Shown: in pieces, positions 1 through 10,737 of the stretch
Numbering within the stretch: position 1 is the stretch's first letter
Layout: every line of letters starts with the position of its first letter
Origin: Sarcocystis neurona
Taxonomy: Eukaryota > Apicomplexa > Conoidasida > Eucoccidiorida > Sarcocystidae
Direction: 5' to 3'
Assembly (NCBI GenBank): GCA_000727475.1
Contig: KL647303.1
Location: forward strand, 152,408 to 216,407
DNA length: 64,000 bases
Notes under the pieces: generated by a model
What the model was told of the DNA's origin: nothing
Seen by the model: only the letters and a program-made list of their open reading frames with translations
Database searches by the model: none
Position numbers and translations under genes: made by a program

Positions 1-1201
1 GTCCGGGACCACCACCAGAAGACAACTGCGGAAAAGACGCGCTTTTACTACGAGGGGCGTCGTAGCCGGCTCACTCACAGGGTCTCTCATTTTCTGGTAT
101 CGGCGAGCACTGCGATTCTATCGATTGCAAGGAACGCCTCTCCCACTGGCGCAGAGCACCCCATCCATGTAAGGCGCGCAACTTCTACAACCGTTGACAC
201 GACGTGTGCACCGGCAGCCTCAGGAGTCCTCGTAGCCGGCGCGGCTACCGGTATCGCAGCCGCTAGTGCAATCTCCAGCAGCAGCAGCTGCGTAATGCGT
301 AATACACGCGGATGTGCGGCGGTGGTTCTTGGGAGAGACACGGGTGGCATCGAGAAGCAGAGACAATGCCGTCCTTTCGAAGAAGAAAACCTCGCCGTCT
401 ACAAATGGGGAACTGCACACATCTCTACAACACAAATATGAGACAGTCCACATGCACGGGCGCACGGCTGCATGCAGCTGAAGCGCCTGACACGGCTACT
501 CTAACAAGAGAGAAAGTGTCGCAGCGCAGCGGCAGTCCGGCCCACCACCGCAACAGAGATTTCAACTACTTAAAATTCGGCAATCCTACGGAGGGGGTCA
601 CTACTCGAATGGAAAAGAAACGACACGAGGACGGCCCGCTCTGCCAGGAGACACAACTGCACGGGGCGGCCTTGCAGCACGGGAGCGCATGCGCCTGACG
701 GGCGTGAACATTTCGAAGGAAGTGATTACTGCTCGACTTTAGTTTGGGACAAGGAAAAGTATCGACTCCTTCTTCTACAGCAGAAAAACGTCTCTTCGTG
801 CCGCAAGAACTCCTCGGCGGCAGCAGACCCTCTTGCAAGTGTCACGCCGTCGACAGCGTCGGCGCCGGTTCTTCCACGCCGCGTGCGCGCTGTGGTCGGT
901 CAACAGCTGCGCACACACGGTAAATTTTCCCGCTTTTCTTGGCTTTCATTCTCTACTTCGCTTCTGCAGCCTCTTGCGCCGCGGCGTGCCACGTCGCCCT
1001 GCATTTCTTGTGGATGGCAGCTGCTGTTGCTCCAGCGGCCCCTGGCGGTGCTGCTGCTGCTTGAACGGCGACGACCAGTACCCGCGCTGCTTGTCCCATG
1101 GCTTCCGCCGCCGTGGCCGTCACGAGTGCTGCTGTTGGAGCAGGCGGTAGCTGCTGCCGTTTTCTTTATCGCGACTAAAGCTGCTGCTGCCCCGGCTACG
1201 A

Positions 1202-1445
1202 CCCCTGCAGGCGGGATAATGCCTCAGGCGTGACGGCAGCTACTGCCACCGCTGGGCTGCAGTTGCTGCCCCTCCTCGAAACAGCTCGCCTGCTGCTCCT
1301 GCAGCAGCCTTTGGTGCCCAAGGCCCCTCCAGGCGGGGTAATACCTCAGACGTGACGGCGGCTACTGCCACTGCTGGGCTGCAGTTGCTGCCCCTCCTCG
1401 AAACAGCTCACCTGCTGGTCCTCCAGCAGCCTCTGGTGCCCAAGG
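1202..1445. repeat. 122-bp imperfect tandem duplication
   Basis: Two adjacent copies, 1202-1323 and 1324-1445, share long identical blocks, for example the segments around TGACGGC, GGGCTGCAGTTGCTGCCCC and TCCTCGAAACAGCTC. They differ by scattered substitutions. The period of 122 is not a multiple of three, so the duplication would shift any reading frame, which argues against coding function. Confidence 0.85.
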
Positions 1446-1558
1446 ATATCCTTAGAAGCAACGACTGCTCGCTCCTGAAAAAAACGTAACAACTACTCCC
1501 TCGGAGGCGGCTGGCTCTGTTCACTGTAACAAGAGAGCTGCGTATACTCGCACAGATG

Positions 1559-1573
1559 TATATATATATATAT
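1559..1573. repeat. (TA)n microsatellite
   Basis: A short TA dinucleotide run followed by TA/TG-rich sequence to about 1595, about 130 bases upstream of the AAA+ ORF start. Confidence 0.8.
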
Positions 1574-1727
1574 GAATATATGTATATTTGTGTATGTCTG
1601 CAGAACTATGTAAACTCCTAACTGTGCACCACTCTTCTGCGGCAATTGCCCCAGTGGTGACGAGCAGCCGTGACCGGGCCGTCTCCTGCGCACAGATGCT
1701 AATATTGGACCGTCGCAGTGCTGCACC

Positions 1728-4700
1728 ATGAGGAGCCGCAGAGTCGACAGCTTTTGTGATGTGCCTGGCTATGTCAGCAGCCGCAGCTGTGACCACCGTA
1801 CCAATCGCAGCAGTTACGACGCTACGGAGGGTGACGACAGCGACGGCGACAACGGCACTGCTCGCATTCAGCCACACTTTTTCACCAGAGAGAAGAAAGA
1901 GCAGAGATCGCGATACCGGAGGTCGAGCAGGAGGAGAAACAGGCTGAGCAGCGACACCTGCAGACGCCATAGGGGGAGCCCTGGAGGCTCTTCTCAGAGC
2001 AGCAGTGGCGAGGAGAACCCCCGCAGTGTCTCAAGTAGCGACAGCAGCAGCAGAAGTGAGAGAGGCAGCAGCGCAAGTACACGCCCCAGGGTTAGGACAG
2101 CCGCATCCACAAGCGGGGGGGTGCGAGATGGGGTTATTACTGAACTTCTGGCAGGCCAGCGGGAGCCAGTAGCTTTCGTCGGAGCTTGTCCGCTGCACCA
2201 CATGCCCTTTCCCAGTGTGGTTGAATCGCTGCAGCAAAGTATAGCGGGTAGTGCTGCGGCAACAGCTGCAGTGAGCGCAGCTCACAGGCCGAGAGCAACA
2301 GCAGCAGCAGCAACGCGGACAGTTTCCTTCGATAGAGCAGCTGCGGCAGCTTCGACGTCTGACAAGGTTGACACCCTATTGTTGGCGAGAGAGCTTGCTC
2401 AGCCGTCCCGCAGGGACCCGAGGAAGGGTCTGTATGTTCAAGAGGTGTGGTGCTCGTCAGTGTGCGGTGTCGAGGAGGAGCCATGGCAGCAACGGCTGCA
2501 GCGTCACTTCCTGCGTTTCCTCAGCGACAGCGCAGCCCTCCGCGCCTCCGCTCGTGTGCTGCTGCTGATGCGCCCAGACGTGTGGTTTCAACGCGCGGCC
2601 CCGCACAGCAACACCAGAGGCGCTGCAACAGCACCAGGAGGGGGAGCGGAAAAGCGTGCCAAGCGGAAGAATAGAGGGCCTTCTGCCGCAGCGGAGAACA
2701 ACGCGGCAGTAATTGCGGCATTGTCTGAGGCAGGTATGCGGGCGGGCACTGCTCCAGGGGACAGTGACAGCAGTGAGTGCGAAGGAGATGGTGAGGGAGC
2801 CGATATGCAGAGTCCAGGAGGGTCACCAGCAGCAGCAGCGACCGCAGACGGCAATCCTGCCCCGAGCAGGAATGTGTTCTCGAGAAGAAAACAGCCGCAG
2901 ACGCGTCGTAGAAGTCCTGCAGAGGAGACGGAGTTTGTCGTTCGTATGCTGCAGTGGCTGCAGGAAGCGTTAGAACTGCAGCACCAGCTGTGTGGAGAGG
3001 CGCTGTCGCGTCCTGGGAAGCTTACGGCCGCACCTGGAGCAGCAGGGGAGAGAAGGACGTACGATCCGAAAGAGTCAGCCGTCCCTGCACTAGTCGTTGG
3101 TGTTTTTGAACAGCAGTTGCCGAGCCATAGCCTCTTCCACAAAGTTTTTCAGTCGTGGCTCCTGCTGTCGCCACCGCGCCCCAGCTTCTTCCCGACGAAA
3201 GGAGAGCTCGCGCAGCTGTCGACGTGTCAGCAGCAGGCCCTGGCGCAGTGGCAGCGCCTGGTGCAGCACCACCCGCAGCAGCTGCGCGCTGCAGCGGCGG
3301 GCGCACTCGTGGCGTTTGCGAACTCTCCCTTCTCCCAGGAAGAGGAGGAAGAGCTGCTGGCGATTGTTGAAGGCTACGAACAGCAGCAGCGGCAAGACAG
3401 CGAGCGGCTGCAGCAGCGACATAAAGGACGAGAAGAGCAGCGGCCGCAACACCAGCCCGAGCAGCCAGCGGCCTCGTTGATGGCTCAGCAAACGGAGCGA
3501 CTGTTTTCGTCGTCAACGAGGAGAAGACAGGAAGCGAGAAATCAGCCAGGTTGTCCACCACCGTATGACGGAGAGCGTGCGACGTGGCGGCGGCAGCAGG
3601 CGCTGCAGGAGGAGGAGGACGACGGGGCGTTAGTCAACTGTGAAGTCGCCTTCCCCGGTGACGCGGGCGTGATGCTGCTGCCGGAAGAAGAGGAACTGGT
3701 CCGCTCGTGGAAGCGACTTGTGTGTAGAGGGCATGGCAGGCAGAATAGCTCACGCCTGCAGGCTGTCCGGTGTGAACGGCAGAACAGTCGTTCTGTATGC
3801 AGCAGGGGAGCAGCAGCTGGTGGCAGTCGAGCCGGTGTTGTGATGCGGACCGCCGCTGCCGAAGACCCAGCCGCACCTGCAGGGCACGAGGAACGAACCG
3901 TCCCCCAGGAAGGTGCTCCCTTTGCAGTTCCTGCTGCTGACGCCGCCGGGGCTCGCCCGTTTGCCGCGGCGATGTGTGTGGATCCCCGCGTTGACAATGA
4001 AGGACAGGGTGGTACTGCTGCAGCTGCGGGGCTCTCTGCTGGTGGAACTGCTGGTGATTTGAAGCTACGTAGTGCTCCGCGGGAAGGTGCTGCTGTGGCT
4101 GCCACTCCGTCAGAGGCTGCTCCTGGTGCTCCGGCAGGCGGAGGTGTTATGTGGCCTGCTTTCCCTGTTGCGGCGTCGACGGAGGGGAGAGGTGGCCTAG
4201 CTCGTCGACTGCCTGCCTCGCCAGCATTGCTGTGTGCGCCGCCTTTTGTCGTGTCGCTTCCCAGGCAGCCGCAGCAGCATTTTCCGCAGCTGCAGCTGCC
4301 CTCCTTCCAGGCCAGTCGCCTCGTGTGTGGCGACGAGAGCTCCGCGCCGCTGTTCGACACACTCCCCCCCCTGTTGCTGCGATGTGCATGTTGCAGGTGT
4401 GCCGCCAGCAGAAAAATGATCGGCAGCAGCACCTCCAAAGTCAGACACAGAAAAAAAACAAGTAGTCAGGGCACCCACTCGACAGGCGAGATCGAGCGGA
4501 ACGACACCAGCAACAGCCGCGACGGACCTGAGCGGAGCGACGCGGTGAGCTGCTGCCATTGCACAGAGAGCTGCCGCTGCAAAGACGAGTTCTGCAGCAA
4601 CGCGACTTCTGGTCCTGACGGACGCTTCAGCAGCAGCGGCACCAAGAGGGGGCCCACGGGCGACATAGGAAGAGAGAGGGGCAGCAGGAGTCTTGCCGCG

Positions 4701-5858
4701 TGTAGGACGTGTGATTTTGCAGAAAGCCGACGCAGGCATGACAAGGTGCGATGGGGGAGAACGGAGGACGTCGACAGCAGGAGCAGCAGAGGTGAGGGAA
4801 GGTCGGTGAGGAAGGCGAATCGCAGCCGGAAAAAGACGGGGCGGACGTTGGACGGTGGAGAGGAGAAGCAGGGGTTGGTGTTCAGCGATTGCAGGTGCTT
4901 CTGCCTACATCGGCGAGAAACGTTGTGGAGGGGAATGAAGGCAGGAGAAGGCAGATCCTTTCTGATCTGCGGTCCTCTAGGTAGTGGAAAATCGGTGCTG
5001 CTGCGCACGCTTGCTTGTGCGCTCCGAAGCAGCAGCAGCAACAGCTGGGGGAGGAGCAGCAGACACGACACCAGGCGGGTCACAACCGGGTGTCTGAAGA
5101 AGAGCAGTGACCTCAGCAACGAAGCTGGCAGCAACAGCAGCTTTTCCGACAACGGCGACAGCTGCAGCCGAGAGAACAGCAGCAGGACGGACGAGCGTCA
5201 CGGCGGCTGCAGAGGACCCCGCAGCGGCAGCGACAGGTGTGAGAGGGACGCGGCGTTGTGGAGTGACAGGCAGAGCGGCGGCGTGGTGTTCGCGCATGTG
5301 GGGCAGCTACTCCACGCGGAAGTCGGTGCGTCCCAGCAGGCGCTTATGCAGCTGTTCAGCACTGCAGCAGCAGCAGACGCGGCGGTTTGTCTGGAGTGTA
5401 TTGACGTTGCGTTTGGTTCCGCGGGCAGAGGCCGGCAAAAGGAACTCTGGATCGAGGACGACGGAGACGGGAAAGGCTGCAGAGGGAGTAGGGACGGGAT
5501 GGAGAAAGAAGAAGATGGGGCCGAAAAAAGAAGTGGAGACGGGGAAGAACAAGGAAAAGAAACACGTGGTGGAAGGAAAATTTTGGCAGATGACTATGAG
5601 GAACTACCGAATTCTGAGGAGGGACGCGAAGAACTCTTGTTTGAAGACGACGATGATGAGCTGCCGGGTCACGTTGATGACCCTGTGGCGGAATTGCAGG
5701 GCGAACTGATGCAGCTGTTCGAGACGCTCGTGGACGTGTTCGTGAAACAAGGAGGCGTAACTCTCTTTTGCACCGTCAGCACGAGGCCCGAATTCCTACC
5801 GCTGCAGTTGTTACGATGCTTTTCCGACACTATCCGCTTGAGTCCCATGCTACGTTGA
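1728..5858 (+). CDS. Large low-complexity protein with C-terminal degenerate AAA+ ATPase domain (PEX1/PEX6- or NVL-like first domain)
   Basis: A single uninterrupted 1376-codon frame; the ATG at 1728 has a fair context (CACCATGAGG). Residues 1-1070 are mostly Ser/Arg, Gln, Ala and Glu-rich low complexity of coccidian style. From about residue 1075 an AAA+ fold can be read: P-loop GPLGSGKS at 1082-1089; a segment before Walker B resembling the usual AAA helix (LMQLF then AAAADAAVC); a Walker B-like stretch VCLECID at 1220-1226; and a sensor-1-like stretch with TRPEFLP near residue 1360. Walker B is degenerate: the DE pair reads Glu-Cys, so ATP hydrolysis is doubtful, as in the inactive first domains of type II AAA proteins. 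Acidic insertions separate the motifs. The frame stops just after sensor 1, before any arginine finger or second AAA domain. The other forward frame at 5768-5992 continues with a plausible AAA-like sequence, so a frameshift or missed intron is possible. Exact family is not certain. Confidence 0.55.
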   Translation: MRSRRVDSFCDVPGYVSSRSCDHRTNRSSYDATEGDDSDGDNGTARIQPHFFTREKKEQRSRYRRSSRRRNRLSSDTCRRHRGSPGGSSQSSSGEENPRSVSSSDSSSRSERGSSASTRPRVRTAASTSGGVRDGVITELLAGQREPVAFVGACPLHHMPFPSVVESLQQSIAGSAAATAAVSAAHRPRATAAAATRTVSFDRAAAAASTSDKVDTLLLARELAQPSRRDPRKGLYVQEVWCSSVCGVEEEPWQQRLQRHFLRFLSDSAALRASARVLLLMRPDVWFQRAAPHSNTRGAATAPGGGAEKRAKRKNRGPSAAAENNAAVIAALSEAGMRAGTAPGDSDSSECEGDGEGADMQSPGGSPAAAATADGNPAPSRNVFSRRKQPQTRRRSPAEETEFVVRMLQWLQEALELQHQLCGEALSRPGKLTAAPGAAGERRTYDPKESAVPALVVGVFEQQLPSHSLFHKVFQSWLLLSPPRPSFFPTKGELAQLSTCQQQALAQWQRLVQHHPQQLRAAAAGALVAFANSPFSQEEEEELLAIVEGYEQQQRQDSERLQQRHKGREEQRPQHQPEQPAASLMAQQTERLFSSSTRRRQEARNQPGCPPPYDGERATWRRQQALQEEEDDGALVNCEVAFPGDAGVMLLPEEEELVRSWKRLVCRGHGRQNSSRLQAVRCERQNSRSVCSRGAAAGGSRAGVVMRTAAAEDPAAPAGHEERTVPQEGAPFAVPAADAAGARPFAAAMCVDPRVDNEGQGGTAAAAGLSAGGTAGDLKLRSAPREGAAVAATPSEAAPGAPAGGGVMWPAFPVAASTEGRGGLARRLPASPALLCAPPFVVSLPRQPQQHFPQLQLPSFQASRLVCGDESSAPLFDTLPPLLLRCACCRCAASRKMIGSSTSKVRHRKKTSSQGTHSTGEIERNDTSNSRDGPERSDAVSCCHCTESCRCKDEFCSNATSGPDGRFSSSGTKRGPTGDIGRERGSRSLAACRTCDFAESRRRHDKVRWGRTEDVDSRSSRGEGRSVRKANRSRKKTGRTLDGGEEKQGLVFSDCRCFCLHRRETLWRGMKAGEGRSFLICGPLGSGKSVLLRTLACALRSSSSNSWGRSSRHDTRRVTTGCLKKSSDLSNEAGSNSSFSDNGDSCSRENSSRTDERHGGCRGPRSGSDRCERDAALWSDRQSGGVVFAHVGQLLHAEVGASQQALMQLFSTAAAADAAVCLECIDVAFGSAGRGRQKELWIEDDGDGKGCRGSRDGMEKEEDGAEKRSGDGEEQGKETRGGRKILADDYEELPNSEEGREELLFEDDDDELPGHVDDPVAELQGELMQLFETLVDVFVKQGGVTLFCTVSTRPEFLPLQLLRCFSDTIRLSPMLR

Positions 5859-8800
5859 AGCACCCCGTGGTTGAGGACTCTCCCGACCCGTCGCGCCGAG
5901 CTCTGCAGGCAGGACGCAGCGGAAGCCTGACGTGTGTATCTTTGTGCGTATTCGTATGCAGACAGACGCTTCTGCGTGAGTCCCGGAAGTAGGAGGACGC
6001 ACTTGCCACATGGACAAGTGCTGCTTGTCATGCGGAATTCCATCGTGTGTGTGTGCGTATGTGTAGCTGTGCCCGAAGAACACTGCTTTTTCCGCAGTGC
6101 GGAAGAGAACTTCACACCTGCGCGTTACACCGGGCGTGCGCCTGCCCTGCGTGAGTAAACGAGGTTACAGCAGACGCGGTGTCACTCCTTCTGCAGGGGA
6201 ACGATGGCATGCGTCTGGACGCCTGTGTTTCTGTGAACCTCTATAATCTACGTTGTTGTTGAGGTGACAGGGTCCCGGCGTGCACTAATGTCCTGCAAGT
6301 GCGTGCTGCAGCGTAACTCGTGCTTTAGGCGTTTGAGGATGTACGTGCAGGAGTCTCTGCATATTTGTCGTTGCAGGTCATGTAAATGCTCGCACATTCC
6401 TTTGGGTACTACGGCGTGGTGGATAGAAAATTAAGGTGTGGTCTGCGCGCAGGGTTCTTTACAGGTGCTGGAACTCTGGAGCCATTGTGTTCTCGCAATG
6501 TGCATCGCTGACTGCTCCGATCTACGCATTGCCCCTCTGTTCAGCCTTTTACGCGTACGCACAGGGTGGTAGGGCCACGTGTGGATACGCGCGATTTCGG
6601 AGGACTGGCAATCGGAGATGTGAAGGGCAAAACACCTTTTGATACTAACGTGCACGAGGGTCCGAATCCGTCTGTCTCTGCAGGCGGAGCATTATCTGCC
6701 TTTCTACTCAGAAAAAATTCTATGCACTGCCTATTCAACGGCGTCCCAGTAATGTTTTGCATTGCTGCAGAGGTCACGCAAATGTAGTTGCGCAATGTTC
6801 CCTCGCATGAGGTACCATTAAGGATTTCTGTAGGGCCGCTTACAATTACTCGGGGTGCGCAAGCAGAAGTATGTGTCTGTTTCCATCGGACAGCAGTGGC
6901 GTTGCCGTCGAGTTGCAGTCCTAGTATCCGAGTACGAAGCTGCCACTTCTTAAGGTGGTGTTTCCTCCTCATTACCAGTGTGCACCTAGCAGCAACGATG
7001 GCAGGCTCCTGAGGTCCTACGCGTGGCCACGAAGCAGGAGCCATGCGCAAGTCGCTGCCGTTGTCGTCAGGTAACGCGTGTCTAAAGTGTGTTATAATCG
7101 ATTTCCCCCACACTTTCAGGTGAGCAGCTACTTCTTCTCCAGCCCGCCTTCGCTGATACGTTCTTCTCGATGTAATGGGTGTACGGGTGCTCTCTACGTA
7201 TCAAAGCTCTTGTGTAGCTGCGCTAAAATACTGTCGGTGACACAGTGTCACAGAACAGGGCACACTTAGTAGGGTCCAGTGGTCGTAGTTGCAGTCGAAA
7301 GAACCTCCTCGTCTCATGTTGTGCGACATCAACTGACCGTCTAGTTTTCTGTGGAAGAACTGAGGCAGACAGATATCCGTACCAGCGACGGATGTGTGAC
7401 TACGTTCAGATTACACGCGCTCAATCGAAAAGCGCGTTTTAACGTGTATCCAATCTAGGCATGTTATAAAAAGCGAGATCGACCCCCACTCTCCAGTACG
7501 TGAGATTTTCTTCCTGCAGTGTGTCCAGGTCAGACTTCTGAGAGGCGCTTCACTGATAGTCAGTCAGTGTACATCAGGGAGTGGAACCCAAAGCATTTCA
7601 CGCTGCGGTGCCGTGTACGAGATTCATCTACAGTAGTGTCTTAGGAGCGAGACACCCTCAAATACGTAAGCGACTCAGAAAATAAAGATCCGCAGTAGTG
7701 TTTCAGTCACGTGCCAATCCGACACGTAATGGGACGACGCACTCGGTAAAAACGACAAAACAGCTTACAGAAGTGTTTCCTGCGTCACAGCCATACAGGA
7801 GCAGGCTGTCGCGCCAGCACCGTTGTGATCAATGCTGTATGTGAACAGCTGTTTATCACGTGCCTCGTTCAGCGTCGGGATTTTCGGTCTCCTTATCTCA
7901 CACTGCAGTGACCAGCGCCGTCTACTCAAACTAAAACAGCGTAATGTGCAAGCGCGTGCCTTGCTATGCTTGTCAGCTGCAGCAGCGGTCGATACAAAAT
8001 AGCAATGGAGTCCAGTCCGAGTCGCCTGACACCGCATCTTCTAAAGTACAGAGACGATAGAATGCATTCCTCGCGGAGATGCGAGCCACTGGGAGTCGTC
8101 ACGGCAACTGACGTTAGTCCCCATCTCGCTCCTTCCTTCGTACATGATGTAAGGCCGCAGTCTTTGAACTGTATGGTGTGTTTGGCATGTTTGCTTCTCT
8201 TTTTAGATGTTCCGTTGCAAATTGAACGGGGCAAGGTTTCTGCAGCCCATTGTGATGCGGGTCTTTTCATACCGTAGGTCTCCACCTACCCCCATGCACT
8301 TGTGGCTGTGCTTGTTCCACAGTAAGCTCAGCAACTATGCAGAGGAGAGTCTGGCAAACGTCGCAGTATCTCCTTGATGAGGCTCCTTTAAAGACAAACG
8401 CTTGCGTCACCAGTCACAAGGTGTCGTGTCCACTATAACAAGTGTGAAGTGAAATCCGATCTGGCAACTCGCGGAGGACTGCCTTAGCGAGAGGCGAGTA
8501 TTTTCTGATTGTGCTGCTTTTCAACGTACACGCTGAACCTAAAAAAGTACAGGTTAGAGGCCAACTGACTTCATGCATGTGGAAAGATGAAGTTTTCGAT
8601 TCGTACGTGAGCATGAATACAGAAGAATAATTCATAGACTGCCGCCAAACCTGCAGAGTCACGAACTCGTGAGGCAGAGGGACGGATGAGAAAAACTAGT
8701 GCACGTGACGTTACAAGGGTGATCTTTTGTTTTCTAGTCGAATCAGGCAAGCAGGAGACGACGACGCACGGGATTGCGCACACGCATGTGATCATGCACC

Positions 8801-10737
8801 ATCCTCTACAGTCTCCTTGCCAGGTACCACCGGGATACATATAAGTCACCCGCACTGGGAAAACACGACAACGATGTGCTAGTGCTGTGTACGTCAAGGC
8901 TGTCATCAGGCGGTGCTAACGCATAGCACCCGGACTGATAATCTCGTTTTGCCTGGTTGAAGTTTTCGTGCGACTACATCACAGGGTAGGCATCTTGCAC
9001 AGAACAGAGCAGCACGCGGCCTGCTGCTGACGGATACCCACCGCTACGTTGCAACTTTCATTGACATCGCCATACACTGGCATCCCGAGTTGCTACGCAA
9101 CAGATAATGACGGTTAACCGGCAGTTCCGCCCGTGCGGTCATTCTGCCCGCTCGCTGCATGCATATCTGTGCATGCCTACTGGTATCCAGCTCGGGCTGC
9201 CACATAGCTTCATCGACAGTGGCTGCTGAAGTACGTGATGCATTTTCCCCGTCGTTACAGAGTTAATGTCTTCTCCGTTACAGAAGCTCTGAAATGTCAC
9301 ACCCAGCAGGGTGATGCAGCAGCACAAAGCGGTGTTGTCTGTGGCTGCACCTGACAGTGCTTTGCGTGTTTCTCCCCAGTGCCATCTCTTCTATAGGCAT
9401 CCGAGCAGCACCAGCAAGCGAAAACAACAGGTCACTCTGTGCGGAGGCTGAGTCCGTTTTTAGGCTATTCGCTCCCGTGGAAGGCTGAGGTGTCTCTCGG
9501 ATTGCTCCGCTTCGATGCAAATTGCCGCTGGCACAGACCGAAGTGCACCCGTCATCGCGGCGCCCGTGCACGCGCGTAGCGTAAAAGACGTCATCGGTGG
9601 TGAACGTCGGAATGAGTTTAGCGCCACCTCTCCTTCTGTATAAAAGATAGAATACATCCGTTGCTACTGCGTCCGACTTCTTCTAGCCTTCTGCGCGCGA
9701 ACAGCGTCTGGAACCTGAGCAGGTGTTGATTTCCTCTGCTTTCCTACGTATTCGCTGAAGAAAACACCCTTTTTTCTTCCGTGTGTCTGCTGCCGCTTCG
9801 CTTGAAGTCATTTGACGGGAAGGTCTTCTATTCCCTCCCGAAATTCCCCATGCAAAGGCCGCTGATGTGCTTCACAACCTGTGCGCGAGTTTTAAATCAG
9901 ACTCGGGAATAATTTCCCGTGCATACTAATCGAAGCGCGCGAGTGTCTGCTCATATGCATACTACCGTTCATCCTAAGAGTCGCGTGCACTTGCTGAAAC
10001 GCAGTGCTGCAAGTGTCTGCCCATATTCCTACGTACAGCGACGCGCACACACGAATGCAGGGAAGCGTGGTACACGAATGGCGCACGAACGCTTTTTTTT
10101 CTTTTAAGTCGTCTCCTTCCGGTGCTCTGTAGAATCAACGAAACATGCCTCTCCTTGTCCGTACGATATGAAGTTGAACTGGGCGGCGTCAGTACAAGTG
10201 GCGAACAGGCGGACTGCAACAGTAACAGCAGTTGAAATCTGGCCAAGTATCTTCCACTAGCACGATTAAGATCCGCCGCATCCAGCGACTGTCCAGTCTC
10301 TGAGCGTGCGCCAAAATCTGCGCTAGCGGTACTTGTGCGCCCCGGGAGTAAGACGTACGAAGTGAAATGATGCACCTTGTAACAAGTCGTCGGCAGCGAG
10401 GCCGATAAATAGGCAGTCGCTAATAACGAAGACAACGCTTCCGTTCCTTAGTTGCCGCCACAGATTGAGTCCTTTACGCAGAGCCATGCGAGTGGGCGGG
10501 AGGACGTGCTGTGTCAGGCCTTGCATGAAGCGGGCTCTGCCTTTTTGCGCATGCACTTCTCCGTCCACGCGCGGCAGATGCACGTGTTTGTCTGTACGTG
10601 CTGTGGAAGCCATTTTCTTGTGAATTTGTTGTCTGCGGACTCTTCGGGGCCGCCTTCTTGACCCCCCGCCGATTATCTGTGACCTTCACGTGTGTGCGTC
10701 TTCGTCTGTCTCGCACCACCTTGTATTCCGCGTCACT
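5859..10737. other. Repeat-poor region without a recognised gene
   Basis: About 4.9 kb with mixed composition, few triplet repeats and only short open frames on both strands. I found no AAA domain continuation, tRNA or rRNA. The first few hundred bases may contain the 3' end of the AAA+ gene and the last part the GLE1 promoter. Two TGCATGC motifs lie at 9156 and 9170, a motif bound by some apicomplexan AP2 factors; their role here is unproven. Confidence 0.45.
9156..9176. promoter_or_regulatory. Paired TGCATGC motifs (possible ApiAP2 sites)
   Basis: TGCATGC occurs at 9156-9162 and again at 9170-9176, 14 bases apart. This palindrome is a known binding motif of apicomplexan AP2 factors, but it sits about 1.6 kb upstream of the nearest start codon (GLE1) and can occur by chance. 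Assignment is weak. Confidence 0.15.

Larger units (their letters stand above)
1..1727. other. Intergenic / upstream region, CTG-rich
   Basis: I see no supported gene here. The stretch from about 1000 to 1450 is rich in CTG/TTG on the plus strand and contains a 122-bp tandem duplication (listed separately). Short open frames on both strands are compatible with triplet-repeat composition and lack recognisable domains. The last few hundred bases probably hold the promoter and 5' leader of the AAA+ ORF that starts at 1728; no specific promoter motif can be named. Confidence 0.5.

Noticed and set aside
1521..1970. 149-codon minus-strand frame antisense to the start of the AAA+ ORF
   Set aside because: Ala/Val/Ser composition is what antisense of CAG-type coding DNA gives; no domain, and the plus frame is far longer.
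3542..4438. 298-codon minus-strand frame within the AAA+ ORF
   Set aside because: Ala/Pro/Ser-rich shadow of the plus-strand coding sequence.
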